This document shows, one piece after another, positions 55,191-64,000 of a DNA stretch of 64,000 nt. Each line of letters starts with the position of its first letter. Position 1 is the stretch's first letter. The translations under genes were made by a program, and so were the position numbers. The DNA is from Silene latifolia (Eukaryota > Streptophyta > Magnoliopsida > Caryophyllales > Caryophyllaceae). Where the stretch lies: the NCBI RefSeq assembly GCF_048544455.1, contig NC_133538.1, forward strand, positions 5,548,658 to 5,612,657, given 5' to 3'. The notes under the pieces were generated by a model. It was not told the DNA's origin. It made no database searches and saw nothing but the letters and a program-made list of their open reading frames with translations.

Positions 55191-55718
55191 CCACTCCACC
55201 CAACCTGAAAAGCATTCCTGAAATGCTCTACAATAAATTTGGCACCTGCCTGCCCGACCTAAAAACTAAACTGAGCTCAGTACATAAAAGACAAGTACAA
55301 TGGTGAAATAGACCAGACTACTTGTCTAAATAAGCCCTCCTGACAGGCTGAGGGCCATAAGCCCTCCTGACTGGCAACCACCCTCCTCTCAGAAAAAGCC
55401 CTCCTGACAGGCAATAGAGCCATCATTCCCCAAAACGGAATGAGGGCCATAAGCCCTCCCGCCAGGCATTTTTCTAACAAAAAACGTCAAATGTATTATT
55501 TACAGGTACAAATCAAGTCAATCAAGGAAATCAAGGGAAAGGAAGACGATATATTCATACCAAAACAAAATGTTTACCCAGGGAAACATCCCTCCTGGGG
55601 CAAGACAAAGCAAACTTCAAAAAACAAATCCAAAAACTAACTGTTTGTTCAGGGAACATCCCCCCCTGGATAGGCCAAAATCACACAAACCAAAATATCA
55701 CAGAAACAACAAAAAAGA
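55191..55718. other. R3 convergent 3' untranslated zone
   Basis: About four copies of TAAGCCCTCCTGACAGGC-type text between 55331 and 55470, then two hairpin-type motifs (about 55577-55600 and 55648-55670; minus strand CCCAGGAGGGATGTTTCCCT and CCAGGGGGGGATGTTCCCTG). Same motifs in the same order as R1 8872-9230. Confidence 0.6.
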
Positions 55719-57923
55719 TCAGCCTGCCTTGGAAGCTGGAGCAGAACTGATTCCCTCATCAACAGCCTCCTCTCCCTCTTCCTCTTCATCCTCACCCCCT
55801 TCCTCTTCAGCATCACCACTTTTTTCCTTGGACGGTGGAGAGTCCACTTCCTCATCAGCATGCAGCTTGCAAAGCTCAAGATAAGTAGTGTTAAGATTAG
55901 CCAATTCCTGGTCAGGATTCCAAAAAGGCCTGACTTCAACAGGCTCCTTCATGGCATCCACACGATCTCTGCCAAAGAAGTAAGTTGCTGCATCCTTATA
56001 CTTGGCCTGTACCAAATCCCTCTCAACACCCAATTCTTCATTCACCTTCAACTGCTCCTGCATAGCCTGCTTCTCAGCCTTCAACTCTTCCTGAATAGTA
56101 TCAAACTTGGCCTGAAGAGCTTTCAGGGCATCCTGTTCATATTTCAGCTTAGAAGACTCCACCAGCAATCGAGCCTTCCCTGCCTCATTATCCTCCTTTA
56201 ATGAATGATTCTCAGCTTTTGACGCTTCCAATTCAGCCTTAAACTTTGCAGTATCTTTCTTCAAAATCTGCACCTCCCAATCCAGGGTATCTTTAAGGCT
56301 GTGGACAGAATCCAGTTGACAGGCACCCCTCAGCATATCATTGACATTCTGGCAAATAAAACATAACCATTTAAGCCACAAAAAAAAACAAATAAACACA
56401 CACAAATACCTACACAAAATCAGACAAAAAGAAAATACCTCCTAAAGCATGGTGATCAGGTTGGCAGCATAATCCCTGGTACGATACATAGCAGCCAGGG
56501 CACGGGCAGAAGAATCCTCTGCCTGATACTGGTAATAAGGATCATCAACCATAAAAGCTTGGGCCTGGATTTGTTCCTTAGCAAATTGAACCTCATCCAA
56601 CCGAGCCTTAACCCCCCTGACATCATGAAGCCCACCTGATGATTCTCTTTTCCTCTTCTCAGGACGACCACCCTCATCCACAACTTTCTCAGGGGATGCC
56701 AACTGTACTTCCTGCATAGGCTCCTGAATTTGTACAGCACTATCACTTCCTGTGGCCTCACTGCTCTTAGACTTCTCCCCTGTGATTTGGGAAACCCGTT
56801 CCTTCACCAAGGACAGACCAAAACTAGCTATCCTAGTAGAAGCCCTGGTGGCTGCACGATGAGGTTCTACATCAGCAATATAAACATATGTCCAAAACAA
56901 AAATCTTCAAAATAAAAACAAACAAAAACTTCCTGACGAGGAAGCCCCTGAAGCTTTAGCACTCTTCACTGGTTTATAAGTACTCAATTTAGCGTTCTTA
57001 AAACGAGGCATATGTGCCTGCCCCAGACAGGCATGCCATGTCCTCTCCTCCTCAGGCAACGCCATAAAAGCTGCAATCCGATCAGCCGACCCCTCAGCAT
57101 CAGGATTATTCACCCAATCATTTACTACAAAGATAAAAGAAAGTAACCATACTTCCCAAAAAAAGGCATCTCCAATCAAAATATAATGCAAAAAAGATAA
57201 TTACCTCCTTCAATAGCCGGATAATTAAGGTAATCCAAGTCAGGGGCAATAGAATCAGCCTTGATGAACATTTAAGTCTGAGCCCATCCTTTTTCATTCC
57301 CTGAATCAAAGTTAGTAATCAGATGAGCCATTTTTTATCTTACTAGCTCGAAGGTTGAACCGGCCAGTGGAATGACTTTTCAAGTGATAGACATTCTTGA
57401 AATCTTCCAGGGTGATAACCAGCTTATGTTTGGAACATAACTGCTCAACTGAATGAACAATTTTCCAAACCATTGGCATGAGTTGGAATGGAGGAACCCT
57501 AATAGTCCTTATCACCTCAGCCATAAAAGGAGAAAGGGGAAGCTGACATCCACCCTTAAATGCCCACTCAAAAATACAGGAACAGCCTAGACTACCCCAA
57601 TTAGCCCTGACTAGACCACTTTCAGGGATCCAAACCTCAGCCCCGGCAGGTAAGAGACCCCTGCCTTTCAGATAGTGCTCAAAGGTTGGCTTCAACTGGT
57701 TAGCCTCGTGGAAGGAAGCAGCCAAAGCCTTAACATGAGTATATTCAACCCCCTTATATGACATGGATACAATTTCTAGAGGAGCAACCACCTCCACCAC
57801 CTCATCCTCGGGGATGATATCTGGGACATCAACAACAGCAGGGACCTTCTCAACTTCAGCAGGAACCTTCTCAACTTCAGCAGGAGCCTTAGAAGCAGCC
57901 GTCTTTCTTCTACCACCAGCCAT
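55719..57923 (-). pseudogene. R3 antisense accessory gene
   Basis: Exon structure as in R1: 57923-57209, 57124 to about 56924, 56866-56439 and 56348-55719. Acceptors TTTGTAG, GATGTAG and GCCAG are clear; donors GTAATT and GTATTT are clear, the second donor is not. Domain landmarks: VWIPESGLVRANWGSLGCSC, CIFEWAFKGGCQLPLSPF, MVWKIVHSVEQLC, LPEEERTWHACLG. Exon 4 has a long coiled coil (ESSKLKYEQDALKALQAKFD), YFFGRDRVDAMKEP, EEVDSPPSKEKS and an acidic tail. Breaks: a frameshift near 57333, a stop in GWAQT*MFIK, and a TAG near the end of exon 3. Divergent from R1 in sequence but matching in plan. N-terminal triple repeat PAEVEKV. Function unknown. Confidence 0.75.
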
Positions 57924-58028
57924 ACTTTATTTTTGCTAAAAATTGATTTTTTGCAAGAAGAGAATTATAGAAAAGGAAAGGAGAAATTTTGAGATTGGAA
58001 TGTGAAAGCAAGATGAAACAAAGCAAGG

Positions 58029-58036
58029 TATTTATA
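58029..58036 (-). promoter_or_regulatory. TATA box of the R3 antisense gene
   Basis: Minus-strand TATAAATA, about 106 bp upstream of ATG 57923; same arrangement as in R1. Confidence 0.6.
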
Positions 58037-58261
58037 GCCGCAAAATCAAATGGGCAAGAAGACAAGTGGTGGAGGCTAATCATGACTCTCCTAAGGTTTT
58101 GTGAATCTACCCTATTTATGGCAATATAGCCGTTACAAGAAGCTGAACCAAACACAACTTCTAACCCGTTAGAGATTCCTACACAGTTTTTTACCTGGTC
58201 CAAATTTTTATCTCCTTATTCCTGGCCAGACCCAACGATGGAATAAGCAGATAAGAGGCAA

Positions 58262-58760
58262 TTATTGGACCCATAAATATCCTGCCTGACCCGACAGAGG
58301 CCAGGCAATGATGAAAGCCAAGACTCAAACAAAGAATACCTAAAATCAGGCATTAAGAGCATATGGACAGGCACCAAGCAGGGGAAAAATACAAGACAGG
58401 TAATTACTAGCCCTAGCCTGAAAGGAGACCACGTTAGGCACAAGAAAAACGTTGTACAAGCTAAGCAGGCAACAATCAATCCATTTAAGTATAGTCCCTA
58501 CAAATAAGGAAGACTATCAAAAGGAGAAGATAGAGGAAAGTGTCAAAGACAACGGCTGAAATGCTGTTGAGATTAATCAACTACCTCCGGGTAAATAGGG
58601 CACGAGCCCTATTTACCAGGAAACCCTAAACGAAAGGACAGAGGTGACTTTGGAAGCTAATATAAATTGAAGAGAAGATAAAAACAGAAGGGACATTGAG
58701 ATACACTCACTATTACTCTCATTCTTGTATTCTTAAGCAATATCTTGAACAAAGTGTTTG
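58262..58760 (+). repeat. R3 3' LTR, truncated
   Basis: Begins TATTGGACCC after agaggcaat, aligning with TGTTAGGCCC in R1 (TG changed to TA). Rich in cctgcctgac/caggcaa words like the R1 LTR. It is cut near 58760 by T2. Confidence 0.5.
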
Positions 58761-59064
58761 CTCAAACTGCCTACGTACCCACAAAGCTGACCAGGGTGAC
58801 AACTTACGAGATCAAGCCAACGTAGTTCATAAAAGGGAATATAATTTTTTTTAAAGTGTGGCTGCACTTGAGCTACATGTTCACCCAAGCTGCCTACGTA
58901 CTCGCAAAGTACGAAGTACTTTATAAGATCAAGCCGACGTAGTTCAAAAAAAAAGGAAGGATTTTTTTTTTTTTTTTTTTTTGTAATGTATGCAGTTTAA
59001 CCTCTTGCTTAGGAGCTTTGGTGTGCAGTTTACGCTCTTGCTTAGGAGCCTTCATTGTTGAGCT
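58761..59064 (-). other. T2 3' zone with duplicated motif
   Basis: Two copies of gctgcctacgta(c)...gatcaagcc(a/g)acgtagttc (about 58771-58832 and 58884-58946), a motif common downstream of Tat integrase, plus a T-run (58957-58982) and a repeat of ctcttgcttaggag (59002, 59032). Confidence 0.6.
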
Positions 59065-60304
59065 TCAAGAATAGTAGTGCTTCAAGAAATTTCCGTTGAT
59101 TGGACCGACACGTACACCGTCTCCATCAACAATCTTATAAGCACCTTTTGTATAGACTTCTTGCACCACGTATGGGCCATCCCAGATTGGCCTTCGTACT
59201 GCAAGTACCAGGTCTCCCACTTGGAAAGAACGAGGGTACACCTTATTGTTGAATGCACGTGACAACCTTGCTTGATAACACTGGAGCTTTTGTTGAGCCT
59301 CTAATCTTTATTCATCGAGAGCCTCCAACTCTGCTAATCGCAATTTGTCATTTTCGTCATCTATGAGTCCTTCTTGAATAGCGATGCGCAAGGAAGGGAT
59401 CTGCAATTCTAATGGCAACACGGCCTCCACTTCATACACCAACGCATATGGGGTTGCTTGGATAGATGTTTTGTATGTGGTACGATACGCCCACAATGCC
59501 TCACCAATCCTTTCGTGCCAGTCTCGCTTTGACTTTGCTACTACTTTCCTCAACAAGTTGCAAAGGGTTTTATTGAAGGCTTCAGCCAAACCATTTGTAG
59601 AAGAATTGTACATGGATGACTTGTATTGTTTGAACTTGAATTTTTCTCCCAGACTTGTCATCATATGGTTGAAGAATTATTTCCCATTGTCAGTTGTGAT
59701 ACGCTGAGGTACACCATATCTGTAGATGATCTGGGTTCGAATGAAGTCCACAACATTTTCTTTCTTTACTTCTCGTAGTGTGATGGCTTCTGCCCATTTT
59801 GAGAAGTAGTCAGTGGCGGCGAGAATATACTCGTATCCATTAGAGTCTTTTGGAGTAAAAGGTCCCACAATATCAAGTCCCCAAGCTTGAAAGGGCCATG
59901 AAGAAACAGTGGGGTGTAACGTCTCTGGCGGTTGGTGTATGAAGTTTGCGTAGAACTGACAAGGTTTACATTTTTTCGTGAAGACCATGCAATCTTGTAC
60001 CATGGTTGCCCAGTAATACCCCATTCTCTTTACACGATCATGAAGTTTAGGCCCATATTGATGAGCGCCACAAATGCCAAGAGTGAGCTTCATGCATTGC
60101 TTCAGCAGCTTCGTCCTTGCTTAGACACCTCAACCATTGCCTTGAGAAAGAACGTCTGTAGAGTGTCCCTTTATAGTGAATGAACTTTGGAGCACGTCGC
60201 CGTATTTCTACCTTGTGTCTGGGATTATCAGGTAGGTAGCTTTTGGTGGCCCAAGAAATCAATAATAGGTTGACGCTAGTCATCTTCATCAGCTGTGTAG
60301 ACAC
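59065..60304 (-). pseudogene. T2 integrase
   Basis: From 60304: RRRAPKFIHYKGTLYRRSFS, zinc region (HEAHSGICGAHQYGPKLHDR...CKPCQ), core with D in GLDIVGPFTP, D in RITTDNGK, then a stop, and E in NGLAEAFNKTL. A further stop follows at about 59305 and the C-terminal domain (FQVGDLVLAVRRPIWDGPYV, INGNFLKHYYS). Three interruptions, catalytic residues otherwise visible. Confidence 0.85.
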
Positions 60305-60812
60305 AGATCATGTTAGTTGCATCTACATTTTCTTCTCCTTCAAGCAAAAATACCGCCCAACGGTTGCAGACTGGGACTTGCACAGACTCTTCTGCCCTCA
60401 GTGCCAAAGTGGCTGCAAGATTAGCAAGCACGTCAGCCAACTTATTGGCACTCCTCGGCACATGACCAACATGGATGACGTCAAGTTGATTCAGCAGTTG
60501 TAATGCCCGTTGATGGTAGGGAATCAAGTCTACCTTTTTCACTTCATATTCACCAACGACTTGGTTGACCACCAGCTTTGAGTCTCCGTAGATCTCCATA
60601 TCTCTGACGCCTATTTCGATCGCCATTTGGAGGCCGAGTATGAGAGCTTGATATTCTGCCATATTATTTGAGCACAACTGAGTGAGTGTAAAAGCATATG
60701 GCATGAGATGATTTTGTGGGGTTACGAATACAACTCCAGCTCCAGCTCCGTCTTTCCTTGCAGAACCGTCGAAGTACATCTGCCATGGAGGTAGAACGTC
60801 CACGTAGAAGAT
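60276..60812 (-). pseudogene. T2 archaeal-type RNase H
   Basis: MYFDGSARKDGAGAGVVFVT, NMAEYQALILGLQMAIEIG, YGDSKLVVNQV and SANKLADVLANLA give the D-E-D-D residues of a type I RNase H. It follows the first RNase H, the hallmark of Tat/Ogre/Retand pol. A single TAA at about 60810 separates it from the RT-RH frame, and a TGA-type stop ends it at 60276 where Trp is expected. Confidence 0.85.
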
Positions 60813-62419
60813 TTATTCTTCTGGAAGGTCATCTGAAATTTCCCACTCTGCTGGTACTAGATGATCATCAAAGAAATCGGCGATACCTTGACCTTTCATA
60901 GCCTTTTGAGGCACGAACACCAAGTTGTACTGCTTAAGTAACACTGCCCATTTCGCAAGTCTTCTAGATAAGACTGGTCTTGAGAGTATATACTTGATGA
61001 GATCAGCTTTTGAGACCACATGTACGGTATGCGCCTGCATGTAGTGCCTCAACTTCTGGATGGCGAACACCAAAGCAAGACATATCTTCTCTATGGGAGA
61101 GTAATTTAATTTAGCTCCCACCAAGGTACGACTCAAGTAGTAGAGTCCTCTCTCCTTGCGGTCTTCAATTTCTTGAGCACACATTGCCCCCAATGAGTGT
61201 TCTTGTGTTGTGATGTAGAGGACAAGTGGCTTTCCTGGAATTGGTGCCCCCAACACTGGTGCACTGGCCAAGTACTTCTTGATGCTATCAAAAGCATTTT
61301 TGCATTTTTCATCCCATTGGAATGGAGCATCCTTTTTCATAAGATGGCTGAATGGTTGACAACGTCCTGCTAGGTTAGATATGAACCTTCGAATGTATGT
61401 CAAACGTCTTTGCAATCCGCGCAGCTCTTTCAGCGTCATTGGTTCCGATATTTCGTTGATGGCTTTGTTTTTTGTTTGGTCAATTTCAATGCCTCTATGC
61501 CTGACTACGAACCCCGAAAATTTCCCAGATGTGACGCCGAACGCACACTTCAACGGGTTCATCTTGAGCTGACATTTTCTAAGTCTCTCAAAGAAGGTTC
61601 GAAGGTCTTTGATATGGTCTTCTCTTTTCTTTGATTTGACAACCATGTCATCAACATAACACTCTATTGTTTTATGCAGCATGTTATCAAAGATCTTTTG
61701 CATTGCGTGTTGGTACGTAGCGCCAGCATTCTTCAATCCAAACGGCATAACCGTGTAGCAGAAGATCCCTTTTGGGGTTCAAAAACCCGTTGCTTCTTGA
61801 TCTTCAGGTGCCATATGTATTTGATTATAACCAGCCGTACAATCCATGAATGAGAGTGCTTGATGACCAGTGATTGCGTCAATCATCAACTCTGTGACTG
61901 GCAAAGGGAAGTCATCCTTTGGGCATGCATCATTAAGATCTCTAAAGACGACGCATATGCGCAATTGTCCATTCTTCTTTCTGACTGGGACAATGTTTGC
62001 TATCCAAGTAGGATATTTGACTTCGCGAATGAAACCTACCTCTATGAATTTGTTGACTTCCTTTTCAATTTCAGGTACAAGTTCCAGCCTGAAACGACGT
62101 TGAGACTGGTTTTCGGGACTGATGCCTTTCTTGATTGCTAGACGATGAACTGCAACTTTTGGGCTGAGTCCAGGCATCTCCTTATAACTCCAAGCAAAGA
62201 CATCTTTGAACTCAAACAACAACTTGTAGTACTCCTCTTCTTCATCCTTAGTCAGCAGAGCACTAACATTAATGGGGCGAGGATCTTTAGTAGTTCCCAA
62301 GTTGAGTTCCTTGAGTTCATCAACAGTCGATTGCCCCCCATCTTCAAGTGTTTCAGGGGCCTCGTCAGCCTCAATTTCTTCACTTTCATCAGGTACCTCT
62401 TCTACCGTGATGTGATACG
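60813..62419 (-). pseudogene. T2 reverse transcriptase and RNase H
   Basis: Open from the C2 junction: EEIEADEAPETLEDGGQSTV, FKDVFAWSYKEMPGLSPKVA, EVKYPTWIANIVPVRKKNGQ, DLNDACPKDDFPLPVTELMI, MPFGLKNAGATYQHAMQKIF, catalytic ECYVDDMVVKSKK, RNase H (LVLYITTQEHSLGAM, EKICLALVFAIQKLRHY). One stop at about 61776-61778 (EATGF*TPKG) looks like CGA to TGA. Otherwise well kept. Confidence 0.88.
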
Positions 62420-63687
62420 TGAAGGAAAAGTAGATCTATATACTTACATATTCATATATGTTTTAATTTAATTTGTCATAAAATTAACTAATGATCTTAT
62501 GCATGCAAACATTTAAACAAAATAAAGAAGAAACTTGTTCTTACATTGGAAATTTGGTTAATATGGGCACAAGAGAGTTCACCTTTCTCTCTTGTTCTTG
62601 AGCTTTCCCTTTTGGATGAACAAAGACCCAAGTGTAGGATCTCTCCCAAGGATTTATACCCAAAGCTTACTCTTAATTAAAATTAATACTATAGTTACTA
62701 GTACAATATTAATCTTGTAGAAAAATGACCCAAAAATATTATAAAACACTTAATATTTTCGGTTTTGGGAGAGAAGAAGAAGAGAGCTTTTTTGTCTCTC
62801 TAGAATTCTTATTTTGGATGAGTAAAGAATGAATGATACACTACAACATTTAGTGTGTTATTAGGTAAATAAGATGAAAAACCATAATGGTTTTTCCATC
62901 TCAAAAACCGGGTGGAAGGGGGGGATTTTGGGGAGCCAATGCATGCTTGTGTTGTTCTTTACAATAAGCAATAGGTTGCAAGGCTAGTCTATAATGCAAA
63001 TGATTGTGTTTTTCACTAATTTAAACAACACAATATTTTGCCTAATCCCCTCTTAATTTCGGTACACTCATAAAATGGAACCCATTTTATTTTTGTCAAA
63101 TTTGTCAATATGTCACATGTCATATGTTACATAAATTTGTTATGTATTTTTAACATATTAAAAATCAACGTATTAATAAAGTACGTCATATACAAAAATC
63201 GACTTAGTAATTCATAATTACTTGTACCAAAATATTTCTCCAATTATAAATCACAATAAATTGTATTTATAATAATTCATTCAAATTTAATTGTTTCCTT
63301 AAACAATAATTTCATCTGAGTAATGATACAATTCGATTACTCAGACCGTATCTCATTTAATCAAATTTCAATGTGATACGTAAATTTTTCCTCCAAAATC
63401 GTCCGTCAATTTTCAAGTAATTTAATTAACTCGCAACGTTATACGATTAATTAAATGATCAATTAAGAGTGTTGCCCTATAGGTATGACCTAGGGGTCAA
63501 TCGATCACCACCGTCGTCATTTACAAAGTAATGTCAAACTATAGTCACCAATCATTACCGATATATGTTGATCAGTTGACAGTAAAATATTACTTCCCAA
63601 TTGTATTCTTTATAATGAGACTTAAACATGTGATCATCATGATCAACAGTTGTGATGCATTATTGTCGGAGGACACATATTCCAACA
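62420..63687 (-). repeat. C2 3' LTR
   Basis: Element strand begins TGTTGGAATATGTGTCCTCC and ends CTTTTCCTTCA. More diverged from the C1 LTRs than these are from each other, so it is a separate insertion. Confidence 0.9.
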
Positions 63688-64000
63688 ATCTCCCACTTGT
63701 CCTCGACAAGTGTGCTCCACCAATTCTCTTGTCCTATTACTATCTCCCACTCAATGCAAGGTGTCTTTCAGGTCGACTTGCAAGTGATCATATCGAGAGT
63801 GGTTTCCTCGATCCGGAGAATAATCGATTGACCGGATTTATCTATCATAGATACCTTCCGAGCGTGGCCACGCATTTCCAGTTCATTACTCCTCGAGTGG
63901 CCCTGAGATATTGTTATAACCCTGACTAGGGATGGACAATTCCTATCGCACTCATTCCCTTCGACTAGCCACAGCCATCATAACCCAAAATATGCCCATT
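63688..64000 (-). other. C2 polypurine tract and 3' untranslated region
   Basis: Minus-strand ACAAGTGGGAGAT (63688-63700) next to the LTR, then non-coding sequence close to C1 18319-18620. No gene. Confidence 0.75.

Larger units (their letters stand above)
49895..58760 (+). mobile_element. R3: Retand/Tat-like element, integrase-deleted
   Basis: Plus-strand gag-protease, RT-RNase H-aRH, a nearly complete deletion of integrase, a 3' zone holding H1, an antisense gene on the minus strand and part of a 3' LTR. Its layout equals that of R1 in opposite orientation, showing that convergent pol and accessory gene are a family feature. It ends near 58760, where T2 begins. Confidence 0.8.
58761..62419 (-). 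mobile_element. T2: Tat-like Ty3/gypsy element, pol region
   Basis: Minus-strand RT, RNase H, aRH and integrase, then a 3' zone. Cut on its 5' side by C2 at 62419/62420. No LTR seen in the window. The pol order with a second RNase H is Tat-specific; sequence is well diverged from R1/R3 and T1. Confidence 0.8.
62420..64000 (-). mobile_element. C2: copia element of the C1 family, 3' end
   Basis: LTR 62420-63687 and 3' internal sequence to the window edge, parallel to C1 17049-18620. Candidate target duplication ATACG (62415-62419); its partner lies outside the window. Inserted in T2 pol. Confidence 0.88.

Overview
This window is plant nuclear heterochromatin. No ordinary host gene, tRNA or rRNA could be supported. 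Nearly all of it is LTR retrotransposon sequence of several lineages nested in one another: Ty3/gypsy Athila-like, Tat/Retand/Ogre-like and chromovirus-like elements, and Ty1/copia. One small hAT-type DNA transposon derivative is also present. The Retand-type elements and the general landscape would fit a member of Caryophyllales (Retand was first described in Silene), but the species cannot be fixed from sequence alone.

Layout, with names used below. 1-~992: end of a copia-like LTR. ~993-5698: Athila-like A1, 3' half (+), with an intact accessory ORF and a truncated LTR. ~5699-10864: Retand-like R1 (pol on -), with 3' LTR, a four-exon gene on the opposite (+) strand and an integrase remnant; it is cut at 10864. 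10865-28669: Athila-like A2 (-), split by the complete copia element C1 (17049-26124, target duplication CAAAC). 28670-38509: Tat-like T1 (-), interrupted by solo Athila-like LTR S1 (29845-31430, duplication GGGGG) and by chromovirus-like LTR material (31538-~36949). 38510-45785: a remnant Athila-like LTR split by the complete non-autonomous element A3 (38805-45157, duplication TCGGG). 45786-47930: pentanucleotide-rich DNA, a chromovirus-like LTR piece and a minus-oriented Athila-like LTR. ~47931-49894: R2, antisense gene remnant plus LTR. ~49895-58760: Retand-like R3 (+), with gag-protease-RT-RH-aRH, a deleted integrase, a hAT-type insertion H1, an antisense gene remnant and a partial 3' LTR. 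58761-62419: Tat-like T2 pol (-). 62420-64000: copia C2, LTR plus 3' internal end, running off the window.

Two systems stand out. (1) The LTRs of A1, A2, A3, S1 and two chromovirus-like LTRs carry arrays of short, mostly palindromic motifs about 20 bp apart, ending about 55-150 bp upstream of a TATA-like box. In A2 and A3 the motif is ACTCGATCGAGT, and sites alternate about 21 and 30 bp apart, a 51-bp unit. The same array recurs in the 3' non-coding region and inside gag; in A2 gag the 21/30 rhythm is exact for 12 sites and keeps the reading frame. Other LTR families keep the geometry but use a different core sequence. (2) R1, R2 and R3 carry an antisense gene between pol and the 3' LTR. In R1 it can be read as four exons with GT-AG introns, no stop over 623 codons and a TATA box; R3 has the same exon order and TATA box.

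Coding remnants mostly carry stops and frameshifts, and many stops look like C-to-T changes. A2 and A3 have gag genes that begin at a zinc knuckle with no capsid region, and C1 also seems to lack its gag N-terminal domain, so most elements here probably depended on partners for movement.
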